Below are positions 11,372 through 24,133 of a stretch of 64,000 bases of DNA, piece after piece. The notes beneath the pieces were generated by a model. It was not told the origin of the DNA and ran no database searches. It was given only the letters and a program-made list of their open reading frames with translations. The position numbers and the translations under genes were made by a program. The DNA is from Xenopus tropicalis (taxonomy: Eukaryota; Chordata; Amphibia; Anura; Pipidae). The DNA lies in contig NC_030678.2 of NCBI RefSeq assembly GCF_000004195.4, positions 32,526,201 through 32,590,200 of the forward strand, read 5' to 3'. Each line of letters opens with the position of its first letter. Position 1 is the stretch's first letter.

Positions 11372-11853
11372 ACAGGTATGGGATCATTTAGGGCTGTGGC
11401 ACATGGGGGAGATCAGTCACCCGGGACAAATTTCCCTTCTTGCGTGCGACTAATCTCCCTGAAATGCATACGCGGCGCCGCGATTTCCCGAATTTTGGCG
11501 CCGTGTATGCCTTCCCACCGGCGATTTACATTTTCGCCCGTGGGTTGGCATTTCGGGGAGATTAGTCGCCCGTGACAAGGAAGATTTGTTGTGGGCGACT
11601 AATCTCCCCATGTGTCACAGCCCTTATACAGAATCCTGTTATTAATTTTTAAAAAGAATATTTTTCTCTGTAATAATATAACAGTACCTTGCATCTGATG
11701 TAACCAAGCTGCAGGATTACATATTGGTGTCAAAACAATCTTATTGGGTTTATTTAATGTTGAAATAATTTTTAGCAGATTTAGGTTATCCAAATTACAC
11801 AAAGATCCCTTATCCAGAAAGCCACAGGTCTCCAGCATTCCAGATCCTATACT
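11372..11853. mobile_element. copy of the TACAGGTAT MITE, split by a Harbinger-like MITE
   Basis: ACAGGTATGGGATCATTTA lies to the left of the insertion and TACAGAATCCTGTTATTAAT to the right. Joined without 11391-11626 they restore the family order. The far end is CCAGATCCTATAC. Confidence 0.6.
11391..11623. mobile_element. Harbinger-like foldback MITE, TTA target duplication
   Basis: GGGCTGTGGCACATGGGGGA at the left inverts to the right end, which reads CCATGTGTCACAGCCC. TTA flanks both sides (11388-11390, 11624-11626). Inside each arm GGAGATTAGTCGCCC and its inverse form a smaller hairpin. Same family as 52198-52536 and 48616-48735. Confidence 0.7.
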
Positions 11854-12779
11854 CCTTCAAATACCCTTCCATTATTTATATTTTTGACTACTTTAGGAAA
11901 TGACACTCTTCTACTTCTTACTACTGAAAGTATAAATATCTGTTTTCCTAACACTTAATATCGCACCTTAAATGAGATTCCAGTCCTGTAACTTACAGCC
12001 TCAGAAAGGAATACTGCATGTTCTTACTCAGTCACCAACTTGCCCATGTTATACTTTCCTTAGTCTTTCAGTCTGCAGCCTCTCATTTTTGCAGGCGATT
12101 TGGAGATAGAAAACCCTGCTGTAACTCGCGTGTAAGATAAAATTTACAGATATAGGACAGTACCTGAGGGACTTGATACTGGAATTAGAGAAGAAATGCC
12201 ATTATAGTTTATACAGTAGTTTTACATATTTACATCCCTGCCCATGGTAAGATGTCACTTCAGTATTTGAAGCTAATTGTTAGCCCCTATATGGGCTGGC
12301 AGAATACAGGAGGCTCTCTTTGGCAGTATACATGGCCTTTATGCCCCCAAAACGTGCCTCCATGTCAAAAATGGGCACCTGCTTTCAGGCCACTGGGAAC
12401 AACATCCAAGGGGTTGGGGAGCAACATGTTGCTCACGAGCCACTGGTTGGGAACACTGCAGTAGTGGGATCCACCTGTTGTCTTACTGCCCAAGAGGTGC
12501 AGGCTGGAAGGTATAATATCTCTTTTTAAGTGTGTTCTGCCAAAGGAGTAAATTGCATATTGCAGTCTCTCATTCTTTTTATCTGTCCATGTGTACTAAG
12601 TAATATACAAGGTCACATTCATTAACAACAGCTAATCGGCCTATGATCCCTACCTTACTCCCCTAAACCCATTTATATGCATCATTCTTAATGCATTGCC
12701 TCATTTGGTATAACTGAATCCACAAAAACAAAGCCCACTATAGTACGTTGTATAAGGATTGCATATAACCTCATGAACC

Positions 12780-12990
12780 ACCCAGGTCTGGTCTGGCAAA
12801 TTAACTCTGACATTTCAGGCCCAAACAGCCCCCCAAACAGCTGTCTAAATAGTGACTGTCTATGGCATCTTACAGCAGCCCCTCTGGCATTTGCCAGAAT
12901 CCACAGATTGCAAGTCTGGGCCTGGCACCACCCCCAACTTTTAAATGTCTCCCGCAACTGGAAATTACTGGGCAACCGAGCATAATTTTT
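12780..12990. repeat. dispersed repeat with GGCCCAAACAGCCCCC
   Basis: TGACATTTCAGGCCCAAACA, TTACAGCAGCCCCTCTGGCA and CCACAGATTGCAAGTC recur at about 38100-38435, and a weaker copy is at about 41040-41150. Ends not defined. Confidence 0.5.
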
Positions 12991-13099
12991 TATGGATCCC
13001 CTTGCCACATACCAAACCTTGGGGAAGTGGATCTGATTTTCAACATATGTCATTCTTTTGCTCTATTCTTATTCTGGCAGCCTTTGGGTCTGCTGCCTG

Positions 13100-14914
13100 A
13101 ATTGTAACACCCATGGTTTCATCTGTCACCTGCAAGGTAATAGCTTAGGCAGCTTGGGATGTCCTTATTCACTACTAAAACCTTAGATGGCCACATAATA
13201 ATGACATCCATATGGGGGTTATTGAATATGGTTGAAATTGTAAGAATAGGGGCAGCACCTGCTGGGGGTAGGGGCAGTAAGGTCCTGCTATGAAATACCT
13301 ATACATATATTTCCTAAATGGATCTTCTTCCTTTGGATGGGCCTCAAAATTGTTATAATGCCCTTAAGTTACACTGCTTTATGCAGGTGCTATTGTCCAA
13401 GCAGTCATGCGTTTTCAATCCCAGCTATCAGGGACTTATTGTCCTATTTAAGGCTATTATTTTATAAACGTATGTTGGTTTAATGCAACGCAATAACTAC
13501 TGGTGCCAAAAGTACTGTAAAATCTGAAGTACTGTAAAATCAGTAACAAGGAAACGTGTATCCTCTACTACTCCATATGCAGAGCAGCTGTTTCCCCATG
13601 TCACAAGCTTTCAGATTGGTTTTTCAAGTCTGTTACTGATCTGAGCCCCTGGTTCTCCATTCCAACACAATGCTGGTCTTAAGGGCGCCTGTTCATAAAG
13701 TATCAGCCCTTTACTAGGCATTGTGGCTGAACAGCTACACTGCCAGTTATTGTACAGGGCACAAGGTTACTTTTTTGCATTGTGAAACATTGTGGTGGGA
13801 GCCGTACAAAAACTGGAGCAAGGCCATATCTTCCTTTGAAATCAACGGTTCTTAACATGTTTTAATGGACACCAAGTCATATCTGGGATTTTGCCTCAGT
13901 ATCAAAGATTAAGGATGGAAAAAGTGCATTCATTTTGGACTTTCCTAGAAAAGAAATCCCTTTCTAATGGGAAAAACATTCCAGGGTTTGGCAATAATGG
14001 CAAGAACGTCCTGCTCCCAGTTATTGGATTTCCATTTGGGAATATTATAATCACTCATTGTCTATGCATGTGAATAGTCTGTTTGAATGATAAAGAGGTA
14101 ACGCTCTCCTAGATATGTGTGTTGGTGCTAACCCATAGTTGCTGACAGCACATTAATCTCCATTCTCCCACTGACTGCCCACCAGGGACAAACTTAGAGA
14201 TTCACTTACAGAAAGTGCTCATCTCTGTTTTGGTTTTCTGTCACTATTGTTGATTGACTGGATAATTCATCTGGATGTTTAGCAGCCGAGCCAGAGTGAG
14301 TTCCATCAAGGGTGGATTTAACCAGGCAATGAGGATACAAATCTTTCCTCTCATCTCTTAATAATGCAAAAGCCTCTGCCCCACTGGCTGTAGTAGGCTC
14401 TGTATATGGAGAAGGCTGGCAACACTTGCAGCAGATGGGTCATAGAAAATGAAAGGTATTCAGCCTATGACTGGCATTGATCCAGACTCTTTACAGGGAA
14501 GTCCACCATTAATTAAACTTTTAGTATGTAATAAATGGACCTATTCTAAGCAGGGCTGTTTTATTAAATGGGCAAACCATCGGTACTAGGGCCCCCATAA
14601 TACATTTCTATCTGCTATAACTTTGACTGAATGGCAGACCCCTTATTTTAATCACCTGAAGGAGCTCAGTATTACCATTCAATTAATTTTTTTATTTACT
14701 TGAATTTTCTATTACCTTCTCCCATCGCTATCTGCCTAGAGTGACAAGCCTGGGCCTTATGTCTACTTCAGTAAGCACAGACTATTTATTTATTCCCTGC
14801 CTTATTATTATTCCTGCATGTGGGTAGTGCTATTACATATGTATTGGAACAGCTGTAGGGGCCCACCAATGAGATATTTGCTCTGCGCCAAGTGGTACCT
14901 TAAAATGGCCTTGA
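13100..14914. other. no supported feature
   Basis: Apparently unique intergenic sequence upstream of coro6. It could hold the untranslated first exon or regulatory sequence, but I found no clear sign. Confidence 0.45.
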
Positions 14915-15120
14915 TTCTAAGTTTTCAATTGGTCGTCATATTTTATTTTGTATAGGTTTCTTTTTATTAGGTTGTTTGTTTCTGAAAAATACTTGTTGCT
15001 TTGATCAGTGACCCCAGCAACCAAAAAATAACCAAATTGACTGTGAAAATTAATTTTATCCCTGTCTTTCTATTCAGGCCTTTTGCTGTTCATTGTTGCA
15101 TGTTTGTTTGTGTAATTAAG
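14915..15120. repeat. fragment of a common TTAA-class frog repeat
   Basis: TTCAATTGGTCGTCATATTT and CCTGTCTTTCTATTCAGGCC resemble the repeats at about 26750-27381 and 59975-60330. The terminal parts are missing. Confidence 0.45.
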
Positions 15121-15405
15121 CAACCACATAGCAGCCTAAATTCCAAGTCTGAGAGTAGCAGAACAAAAAATAGATATAAATAATTAAAAAATTAAAAATA
15201 AAGACTTATAGGAAACTGTCTTACAATAGAACATCGCTCTAAAAGTTCATTTTAACATGTGCTACCCATTCAAATATTGTTTTAATGAGACATTTTTAGA
15301 TTGAACCATATGTGCTGCTTAAGGCTGGGTTTATTACATATCATTACATAAGGGTAATTTATGATGGAGTAAGGGTAGCTCAGGACATGAGTGGGAATAC
15401 ATAAA

Positions 15406-15667
15406 CACAGATGGGATCTATTATCTGGAAACCCATTATACAGAAAGCTCTGAGGGGATTTCTATTTTTTTGTCATAATAAAGTAGGATCTTGGACTTGA
15501 TGTTATCTAAGCTGTATGAATCCATGTGGGTGGCTAAACAATACGTTTTTTTAAAACATTTAAATGTTTTAGTAATCTTAAGAAATGATGCTCCAAATTA
15601 TGGAAAAACCCCTTATCCGGGAAACCCCAGGTCAAAGGCATTCCAGATAACAGATCCCATACCTGTA
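15406..15667. mobile_element. TACAGGTAT MITE, near-complete copy
   Basis: The left end is ACACAGATGGGATCTATTAT and the right end reads CAGATCCCATACCTGTA. The internal AAACCCATTATACAGAAAGC and TTATCCGGGAAACCCCAGG match the copy at 356-676. Confidence 0.65.
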
Positions 15668-15699
15668 CCAGAGATATAAACATGGAGAATTCTGTAACT

Positions 15700-17390
15700 T
15701 TTTACAAGCTTGCCTTATCAAACATTATTTCCGGAATGGAAATGGTTTTCTATAAAGGCTATTGTGTTTAACGATGGAATTACTGGAAATAAAGTGAGAG
15801 AAATGACTAACAGAAAAGAACATGGCTGTTTCCTCCTGTTTGCTGCCACATATCCTCTTATTCATTGCTACAGAGGATTATTGTATGGGATTATAAAGAT
15901 GATTCTATTGAGTCACAGAGGCTCAGCACAATTGGTTTTCATGGATTGTAAATTTCTTTGACATCTGCAAATGATATGCCTTCTGGATGGGTTATAATAA
16001 AAGAGCACAACTAAGGCATTGTTCCCTTCCTGCCGCGTATCCCAAAAATAAAAACAGATTTTATTTATAACTTGTAGAAATATGTTAGCGAGAGAACTGG
16101 TGTTGTCATATTTAATATTCTGTGATTTGTTGTTGCCAGCAAGAATATATTTAGGTTTCTAAAGTTGTGCGATCACAGCTGAGACCCAGACAATAAAGTC
16201 CTACATCTGATTTGGTACCTGCTGGGTACCCAATTGCGGATAGAAGAGCCCAGTTGCACTGAGTCTGCCCCTTAACATCCTCTGCTCCAAAGAAGCTTAT
16301 ATATCCAGTATAAATTCAGGGCTACTATTATCAGCACTCGCATGGAAGTGCTCACAAACTGGGGGATGCCTAGGGTGGCACTGGACCTAAATGCGCCCAC
16401 CAGTTTGCGGAAGTGTCATCACATACAGCGTGATGTCAGTTCCTATTGCAAGTGATGCCACTTTTGTGCGAGTGACGTCACTTCCATGTCACATACACTC
16501 TGGCGGACACTTGGGGGGGGGGTTAAAAAAAACATCTATTATATAGGTACCTGAGGGCCACCCCCAAAAGCTGCTGCTCAGGTGCCTGTATATAAATACA
16601 GCCCTGACTATTATTGAAAAACATACAACTGGTCATATCGGTGTTGTCCAGGGCCACCATCGGGGGGTACAATTGTGCCCGGTGAAGTCTCCTTCTGTAA
16701 GGGGGCCCAGTCACATCACGAAAGTTACACGAATCATGTAAGTGATGCATAAAGTTATTCCATAACGTACACAATTTATACAACTTCCACAAAAACTGCT
16801 GAAAAAGGGAAATGTAAATTTCCTGGAAACCTAAGTAACTTGCATATCAAGCAAAAGACAATGCAGAGAAGTTTTGCAGGGACAAACTCCACTGACCCCC
16901 AATTAATTAATAAACTTAAGGTAAACTACTACTACTACTGCCCCAAATGAACTGACTGACTTATCAGGGTATTAATTATTCATTGTAACTATTTATATGA
17001 ACAGCTGATTATAGAGTAACAGCAGCCGTTTATATTGGGAGCTATTTACTGTCAAGTGGCTCTACAGTTGTTAAAGATCTACAACTCACAGAATTTCACT
17101 GACAGCCAAAGGACCAGACCTTTATTGTGGGTCTACTCTGGCCCTGTCTCTATCAAGCCAATTTGGTCCAGAAGCTGCCTGTTATTATACTTGTTGCGTA
17201 ATTTAGATCCTGTGCAAAAAAAAACAAACACTTTTTAACTTTGCCACTTATGCAACATTTATAAAACTATGCCCGTGGCAGGTACAGCACTTAACAGGTG
17301 TTGGCCAGCCAATAGCACAAACGTTGAGTTTTGGGCCGGCCCACAGAGGTCTAATCTCTGTTAGGATTTTCTTTTCAGCTGTTGATGGTT
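15700..17390. other. no gene; GTGATGTCA-rich patch at 16420-16500
   Basis: 16420-16500 has several GTGATGTCAC-like words and a perfect TGACGTCA at 16473-16480. It lies next to GGGGGGGGG and other repeat-like text, so it is more likely part of a dispersed repeat than a promoter. Confidence 0.3.
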
Positions 17391-17396
17391 TCATAA

Positions 17397-17397
<1 letters not shown>

Positions 17398-17431
<34 letters not shown>

Positions 17432-17450
17432 TATATATACTGTATATAAA
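17398..17450. repeat. AT dinucleotide microsatellite
   Basis: An alternating AT tract of about 30 bp at 17400-17429, followed by a decayed GATATATATAC stretch. Confidence 0.9.
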
Positions 17451-17852
17451 CAGAGTAAATTATCTCTCATATATAACCTGCTCTCTACTAGTTTGTTTAG
17501 TGTCAGACATCCCTGTGGAACCCAAGTTAAATAGGATGATTAACTGTTCTGCCAAATTGTAACATATATGGTTATATATGAAGTAAAGTTGTTTAACTTT
17601 CAGTTGCCGGCATATCCGTTCAAGTACGGGTCCATTCATTGTGTTTATTAGATTTTTGTCACATTACATAACACATATGGCCAGAAGAGAAGGTTGTAGA
17701 TGAGAAACTATTGGGCTCTAAGGGGCAATGTATACTAAGCGGATTAAGAGGATACTAAGAGGAGTAATGCTTACCATAACCATAAACAAATAACAGAAAT
17801 GTAGGCTAAAAGTTACACACAATGATATCCATGGATCGACTGCCTCTCATCT

Positions 17853-18083
17853 AGAGATGCTGAACCCCAAATTGTTTGTGAAAGATATACTGAATACTGA
17901 ACTGAATCCTACTTTGGATATGCAATAAGGCCACAGAAGGGTTAAAGAGAACATTTCCAACTTCCGTGTTTATGTGACAAAAAGTCACGTGATTTTTAGG
18001 TTTCCCATTCGGTTTGGCCAGGCACATCGATCCTGCTGAAAAAGGCAGAATCCTGAACTGATTCCTGGATTTGGTGCATCCCT
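17853..18083. mobile_element. MITE with AGGGATGCACC-like termini
   Basis: The left end AGAGATGCTGAACC and the right end GGTTGCATCCCT-like GGTGCATCCCT are imperfect inverted repeats. The body has CTGCTGAAAAAGGCAGAATC, shared with 3895-4106. No coding. Confidence 0.5.
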
Positions 18084-18141
18084 AATCTCAGAGAAAAAAG
18101 GGAGAGAAGAAAACATTTCTTCAAACTAAATCTCAAAAATC

Positions 18142-18429
18142 CTTTCTGGATAAGGGGTCTTTCTGTGATTTGGATCACCATACCTAAAGTCTACTGCAAA
18201 AACATTTTAATGCTGAATAAACCCAATAGGATTGTTTTGTCTCCAATAAGGATTGATTATATGTTAATTGGAATCAAGTATAATCTGCTGGTTTATTATT
18301 ACAGAGAAAAAGGAAATATGTTTTAAAATTTTGAATTATTCTATTGACATGCAGGCTTTGGGAGAAGACCTTTTCATAATTCCGAGTTTTGTGGATAATT
18401 GGTTTCTGGATAAGGGATCCTATACCTGA
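18142..18429. mobile_element. TACAGGTAT MITE, inverted orientation
   Basis: It starts TTTCTGGATAAGGGGTCTTT and ends GGATCCTATACCTGA. The middle has AATAAACCCAATAGGATTGT, the inverse of the block in the copy at 356-676. Confidence 0.6.
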
Positions 18430-19257
18430 GCTGCATATATACTGTTTTTTTTTATCTACAATAGAATTATATTGTATTGCTGTGTGTTTTCAAGAAGGGC
18501 CGCTTTAAGATACCAGGGGTTTTTCTGGAAACTTTAAGATCGCATTGGTGGACCCCCACAGCTGCCACAGGACTACCCTCAATATAACAAGGCAGGGAAT
18601 AGAGTAATAGTCAGTCATACTGAAGTATACATAATGTCCAGGTGTGCTACCTTGGACCAGCAAAAAATGGGAACATTTTATCCCTCAGGAACATTTATTT
18701 TAACAGAAAATTTATGTAAACAAAAAATAAAAATGCCATTTCTGGGGGATGCATTGGTAAAGCAGTCCAAGAGTGGCCCTCTAGTCCTGGTGGTTGTTGG
18801 GCAATTGCCCCTTTTGCACAATTATTAAAATAGCCCTGGCTGTAAATGGAATTTGTAATCTTAGGGTCAGCTCCCTATAGTTTCATATATAGAGAAAAAT
18901 ACTACTGAGGGATGCCACCATAGGTGATCTTCTGTACTAAACACATTTCTGACACAAGGCCACACTCTTCTTTTAAAGCTATCAGAGTCACATCTTTAAT
19001 AGATACATGTCATTATTATATGATTATTATAGGGGTAGCTTCATATGTGACAGTGCTAAGGTGCAAACTATTATGCCCATGTGTAAATAAGTTCTTTTTG
19101 GGGACCTAAGGTTAAGACTGAATATATCATGGTACAAAATAGGACTTCTGTGCCAAGGAATGCCTCTATCTGTAGAAAGTTTTCTCATAGCCTGTACAGA
19201 GAGATAAGATAGTATGATCAGAGATGTCAGCTGTACAGTATTATTCAGGACTCAGTT

Positions 19258-19450
19258 TTATACAGGGCCACTCCTGTCATGATGTAAGGTGAGAACCTTA
19301 CCTCAGGTGGCAGGGAGTGGCCAGTTACCAAGGGCGGCAAAAAGCCTCCTCTGGTAAATTTAACTTTCACTTTTAAAACAAAAATTTGTCTCTCCTAGTG
19401 CAGAGAGTGCAATAGCTCTGCACTGGCAATGTGGCCCCCTCAACACTAAA
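19258..19450. repeat. dispersed repeat with TGTCATGA-GGTGAGAA block
   Basis: CTGTCATGATGTAAGGTGAG, CCTCAGGTGGCAG and TTACCAAGGGCGGCAAAAAG recur at about 35575-35660 and in part at 38188-38300. Termini unclear. Confidence 0.45.
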
Positions 19451-20299
19451 ATTGTAAACACGGAGCTGGAGAGAAGGGGAGGCATCCGGGCTGCTGCCTT
19501 TGTGGGATGCTGCTGGATTTATATATTGGACTCAGGCAGGGGGGGTCCATGGTCAGAGCATAACTAGGCATGGCTTGTAGGGTGTGGTCTGAGTGGGAAA
19601 GGGGCATGGCTAAGAATGTACTAGAAACTGCTTGCAGGACCATTATCTCTGTACTATACCAGCATATGTTAAACCAGAACTAAGTAAGGGGATGCTGTTC
19701 CTTTTACCCAAATTAAAATAAAATATTTAATACATACATATTATATTGGTAGCTTCCTTATTTAACAAAGTCTAAGGCCCGAAACTGTATATCGGCGGTG
19801 CCCACTAGGGTCAGGGCCCACCGTGTTTATTTCTGGTGTCCCGCCGGCCCAGTCCAATCCTGAACGTAGGGTTAATAAAATTCAGTGAAAACAAAGATTA
19901 TTTTCATTTATGTGGTGTCATAAACATCTCAACACAGGCTTAATAAAAACATGTGTAGGGACCTATATGGATATGGTTAACAATCCCTATAGCTTTAAAA
20001 TCTACTTCATTCACTGTTTCTGGACAGAGACCCTGTGTTAGCATGTTGTACTTTATTGACCCATATAAAATAGTGTTAGCTAAGGGGTGAGTCTTCCTCT
20101 TTGGCTGCATCTGTTGAAGGCCCCAGTAAAGCCATCTTTATTTCTGGAGAAGTTGGGGAGCAAGGACCCCGTGAAAGAGGATTAGTAATTGCAGGATAAT
20201 ATTTGTTATAACACTTTCTAGGAACGTGAGATAGTCAGCTTTACACAGAAAGAGCAGCTTTCTAGCTCCAACCAAGAGAACGGTGGGAATATTCTTCTT

Positions 20300-20680
20300 T
20301 ACAGGCTCTGCCGAGATCGCCAAGCGAGCGGATCTTCCCCCGATATCCCCACTTACGGGTGGGCGATATCGGGGAGCTTGAAGTTAAAAAAAAAAATAAT
20401 CCGATCGTTTGGCCCTGGGGCCAAACGATCAGATTATGTAGGCGGCAATGGGGCAGTCGGTTCGGGGACCGCATCAACGAGCCGATGCGGTCCCCGATCC
20501 AACTGGATTTTCTAACCTGGCGACCGATAGCTGGCCAATTTCAGGCCAGATATCGGTCGGCCAGATATCGGTCGGCCAGCCCGCTCGTTTCTGCCCCTAC
20601 ACGGGCAGATAAGCTGCCGAGTCGGTCCAAGGGACCGATATCGGCAGCTTCTATCGGCCCGTATGGGGGCCTTTAGTACT
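20300..20680. mobile_element. hairpin-rich MITE-like element
   Basis: A run of at least five perfect or near-perfect stem-loops: 20337-20374 (CCCCGATATC), 20399-20433 (CGATCGTTTGGCC), 20464-20496 (CGGGGACCGCATC), 20523-20557 (ACCGATA-CTGGCC) and 20611-20648 (AGCTGCCGA-TCGGTCC). The right end TATCGGCCCGTATGGGGGCC looks like a terminus of the frog GGCCATACACGGGC-type MITEs. The left terminus was not found. Confidence 0.5.
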
Positions 20681-21062
20681 GACAAGGGTATCAGACTTAA
20701 CTTTGTTCTCCCTGATCCATGTCTCTTGTAGGGGATCTGGACCATTAAGGTAGAAACCCTAAGGATAAAGAATTACTATCCAGACAACTCTCCACAGTGG
20801 TGCCATGCTGTCATAGCTGTCTTACCCTGCCCACATGCTGCTGCGCTGGGATAATCCTAATTCATTGGTAATGCATAACTGGCATCTTTTTTTTTTTACA
20901 CCCTTATTACATCTGGCAGTGGAAGGTGTAAGTTCAACAACACCCTCCATTACCATTCCTGTTTATAAGAATCCATTGTACCCCATGCTCTATAGCCTGT
21001 CTAGCTGGTCTTGTTTGTTTTACAGCCAAAAAGGAATTACATATATTTTTGTAAAATCGTGT

Positions 21063-21352
21063 AGATCAGTGGCACAATAGTTAGTGCTGCGTCTTTGCCG
21101 CTCTGGGATCCCAGGTTTCATGTCAGCCAGAGCTATATGAGAAGACTGGATGTTCCCTCTGTTCTTGTGGGCTTCCTTTGGGTACTCTGGTTTCCTTCTG
21201 CACTTCAAAAACATACAGGCAGGTTAATTGGCTCAATAGTATGTGTCAATGTGATTGGGACTGTAAGCTCCACTGGGACAGGGACTAATGAGACTGATGT
21301 ATACTATTTGTAAAGTGCTGCAGAATATTTTGAGCTATATAAAGAATATTAG
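21063..21352 (+). mobile_element. tRNA-derived SINE
   Basis: The head has TGGCACAATAGTTAGTG, like a box A, and GGTTTCATGTC, like a decayed box B. The body has TTTGGGTACTCTGGTTTCCT and CAGGTTAATTGGCTC. The tail has GACTGTAAGCTCCACTGGG and GTGCTGCAGAATATTTTGAG, then ATATAAAGAATATTAG. This is the layout of vertebrate V-SINE-like families with a LINE-related tail; the exact family name was not checked. Confidence 0.65.
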
Positions 21353-21359
21353 TAATAGT

Positions 21360-21640
21360 TCTTGAAACTTGGGGTTTTACAGATAAGGGTTTTCTCTAAT
21401 GTAGGGCACAATGTCTTAAGGTTACTAAAAACATTAAGCTGTAAAAACACTAAAAGAATTGTTTTTCCATTAGAGTGGATTTATGTTAGCTTAGTTCTAC
21501 TGTCTTATTATTACAGAGAAATGTAATTGGTCTAAAATAAAGCATTGATTATTTATATAGGGCACTACTGGAAAAGGCATTTCCATATTTTAAAGCTTTC
21601 TGGATAGCGAGTTTCTGTATAATAGATTTCATCTTTTATC
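21360..21640. repeat. decayed TACAGGTAT MITE
   Basis: GGGGTTTTACAGATAAGGG, a TTATTATTACAGAGAAATG block and TTTCTGGATAGCGAGTTTCT follow the same order as other copies. The ends are lost. Confidence 0.45.
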
Positions 21641-22169
21641 TATTCCCATCTGTAATTTTGCTGTGGGATAGAATGCACCTATCGTATTATTAGGTGCAAA
21701 GAAGTTTCAAAAAGTTGGTCGCCGCGACTAATTGCAGCAACTTTCTCGCCATAGGTTAGAGTATAAGTCTCTGTGACTAATCGCCCTCATGCATTCACTA
21801 TGCAGATTAGTCTACGCAACTTTTTTATAAAGTCACGCCTATACTCTTCTCCCATAGGCAGCAACCGCCATTACTCTGATTTACACAGCACCAACAAAGT
21901 TCCAGGCCAGTTGCATATCTGCATTTATGGGCAGTGCTACCTGGAACATTAAAAATATCATCAGCAAAACTCTGCTTTATTTCTCTTTAGTCATTTCTAT
22001 TTTGTCCTTCATTGGAGAAAATGGAAATTCCCATAATATAAAAGAATTGTAGGACATGGGGCAAGGTTTACTGTGCTCTGTGTTTTTTTTCAGCAGGGAA
22101 TGATTTACAGGCCCAGCGGGCTGGGATATACTTTGGGATATTCTAAATATACTAGATTTCCTATTCATT

Positions 22170-23909
22170 TCAATCCAATGTGAGCTTTATTTCATTTCTA
22201 ATATCTGTTTTTCACCATTTCACATAAACATATGCTGTGTATATAAAATCTAGTAAGGCAGCTAGAAGACTGCAGATGTGATTAAATTAAACCACCCAGC
22301 ATTCCCCAAGAGCCTTAAACCCTCAGAGGGATGCTGGGAGTGGTGGATCAACAGCCTGAGAGTTGCAGGTTATATAACCCTTATTCACTCTGCCCTACAT
22401 ATGTCCTTAGCCTTCCTGTGCAGCCCCCTCTTTGCTGACTGCCCTGTTGATATTAAATAGTAAAAAAAAATCATTTACTTATGACTTATTTACTCATACT
22501 CCCAGATCCATGTGCACCCAAAATTGTGGCTCTTAGTTCTTATTTAGCCATATTTTTGGCTGAGGTTGTGTTGGGCCATCTTTTAAGTGCCATTGACTCT
22601 GCAGATGCTGAGTGTTCTAAGTTGCTAAGGGGTTGTTTGATATCATCAGAACATTAGCAGAAACTGAGTTTATCTCTATCATAGAGTCAAATGCCATGGA
22701 GCTGATTATTAATCAGTTCTAATGCAAAATACATTGGTAACTGACAGCAGCCCAAAGCATGTGCTAATGGGGCATATTTGGAATTATAGATCTTCACTGC
22801 TCAAAGGCTGCAGTCAGCGCCACCTCAGGGGGCCAAGTTGCCTGAAATGGCCAAGTTGATGCCACCTCCCCCCTTTGCTCCACCTGCATTTAGCTTTTTT
22901 ATGTAAGAAGGGGTGAGGGGGGCTGCAATAGCGCTCTCTGTACTAAAGAGATAAAAATGTAACAATCGGAATTTCTCTTTAAGTTATCAGGAGCAGATTT
23001 TTGCCGCCCATAGTAACATGCTGGGCACTGCCGTCTGGGGCAAGTTTCTCAACTCTCCTCATGGCAGCAGCTCCCCTGGTTGTGGTTTCCTTGGGCTGGT
23101 ACAGAGGTTGTAGTATTTCTAGCATTAATGTTTGTTGAGCTTTAGTCCTCTTTTAAAGTACAAAAAATAACAATTAAGACTAGGGTTCTGGGTAATGGTC
23201 TGTAGATCAGCTTCCCCCTGCCCTATATTGGTCTTTTTCTGTCTCTTTCTCTCACCTACTACTGGGTGCACTCAATCTACCCGTGCAGCCAGTAAATACA
23301 GGCAGATGTGCCATTGGGAACTGTAGCTGTGACTGTTCTTACATCACTTGTGATCAGCTGAAATACATCTCCTCCTGGGGATACTACCCACGACTTTATA
23401 TTATATTGCAGGCATGTAAACACGATTCATTTGAATAATTAGAAAACAAGGCATTGGGGAAATCTATGGCTTGTACCACAGCTGTGAAATGACTTTGGAT
23501 CAGAGAATAGTTAGATATATGCATATATCTGCATGGCCAACTAGAAAGCAGATTTGTCCTGGGGCTAGACTTGTTATAAACATTATATACATAACTTAGC
23601 TTTCCATTCCAGTAGTCTCCTATTCATCTATCATTCTGACATTCAAAACATTGTATGGTTGCTAAGGTACCTGGGATCCTAGCAACCAAATGTTTGGTAC
23701 TGTATGTGACTTCACACGGCATTCTGAATGCAAGAACCTAGATCCATGGAACCATATTTATGGTTGTATGTGTGTATGTTGTAACTCCAGTAGGCTCTTA
23801 TAAATATGATATCCTTAAAATTGCCCCTGTGTTTATTGAGAACATGAAATGAAAGGAAATAATAGGATAATAGGATCCTTTGGGGGCCAGGACTGTGAAC
23901 GCAAAACAG
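22170..23909. other. no gene; small hairpin repeat at 22290-22350
   Basis: CCACCCAGCATTCC and GGATGCTGGGAGTGGTGG can pair across about 30 bp. The rest is ordinary AT-rich sequence with old repeat pieces. Confidence 0.4.
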
Positions 23910-24133
23910 CAGTGTCGGATTGGGGGGGAGCAGGGCCCACCGGGGCTTCTGCCTCAATGGCCCCAGCCACAGCCTTTACACACACAGGGGCAGGGACCCC
24001 CACCACCTGTCTGACCCCCTCCCCTAAATGCATGTAAATGAAAGTTACCTGTAGCGCATCGGGGCAGGGAGAGTGCCCTGCGTGATCGGGTCCTGGTTTT
24101 TTCCCGGTGCCCTGGTGGCCCAGTCTGACCCTG
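23910..24133. mobile_element. hAT-like MITE with CAGTGTCGGA terminus
   Basis: The left end CAGTGTCGGATTGGG and the right end GGCCCAGTCTGACCCTG are imperfect inverted repeats, and GGGCCCACCGGGG is subterminal. I see no clean 8-bp target duplication. Similar pieces are at about 30530-31140, 59898-59975 and 60885-60935. Confidence 0.5.

Noticed and set aside
16473..16480. Perfect CRE-like TGACGTCA
   Set aside because: It lies in a patch of repeated GTGATGTCAC-like words that looks like part of a dispersed repeat. Another TGACGTCA-like word sits inside the transposon at about 46108.
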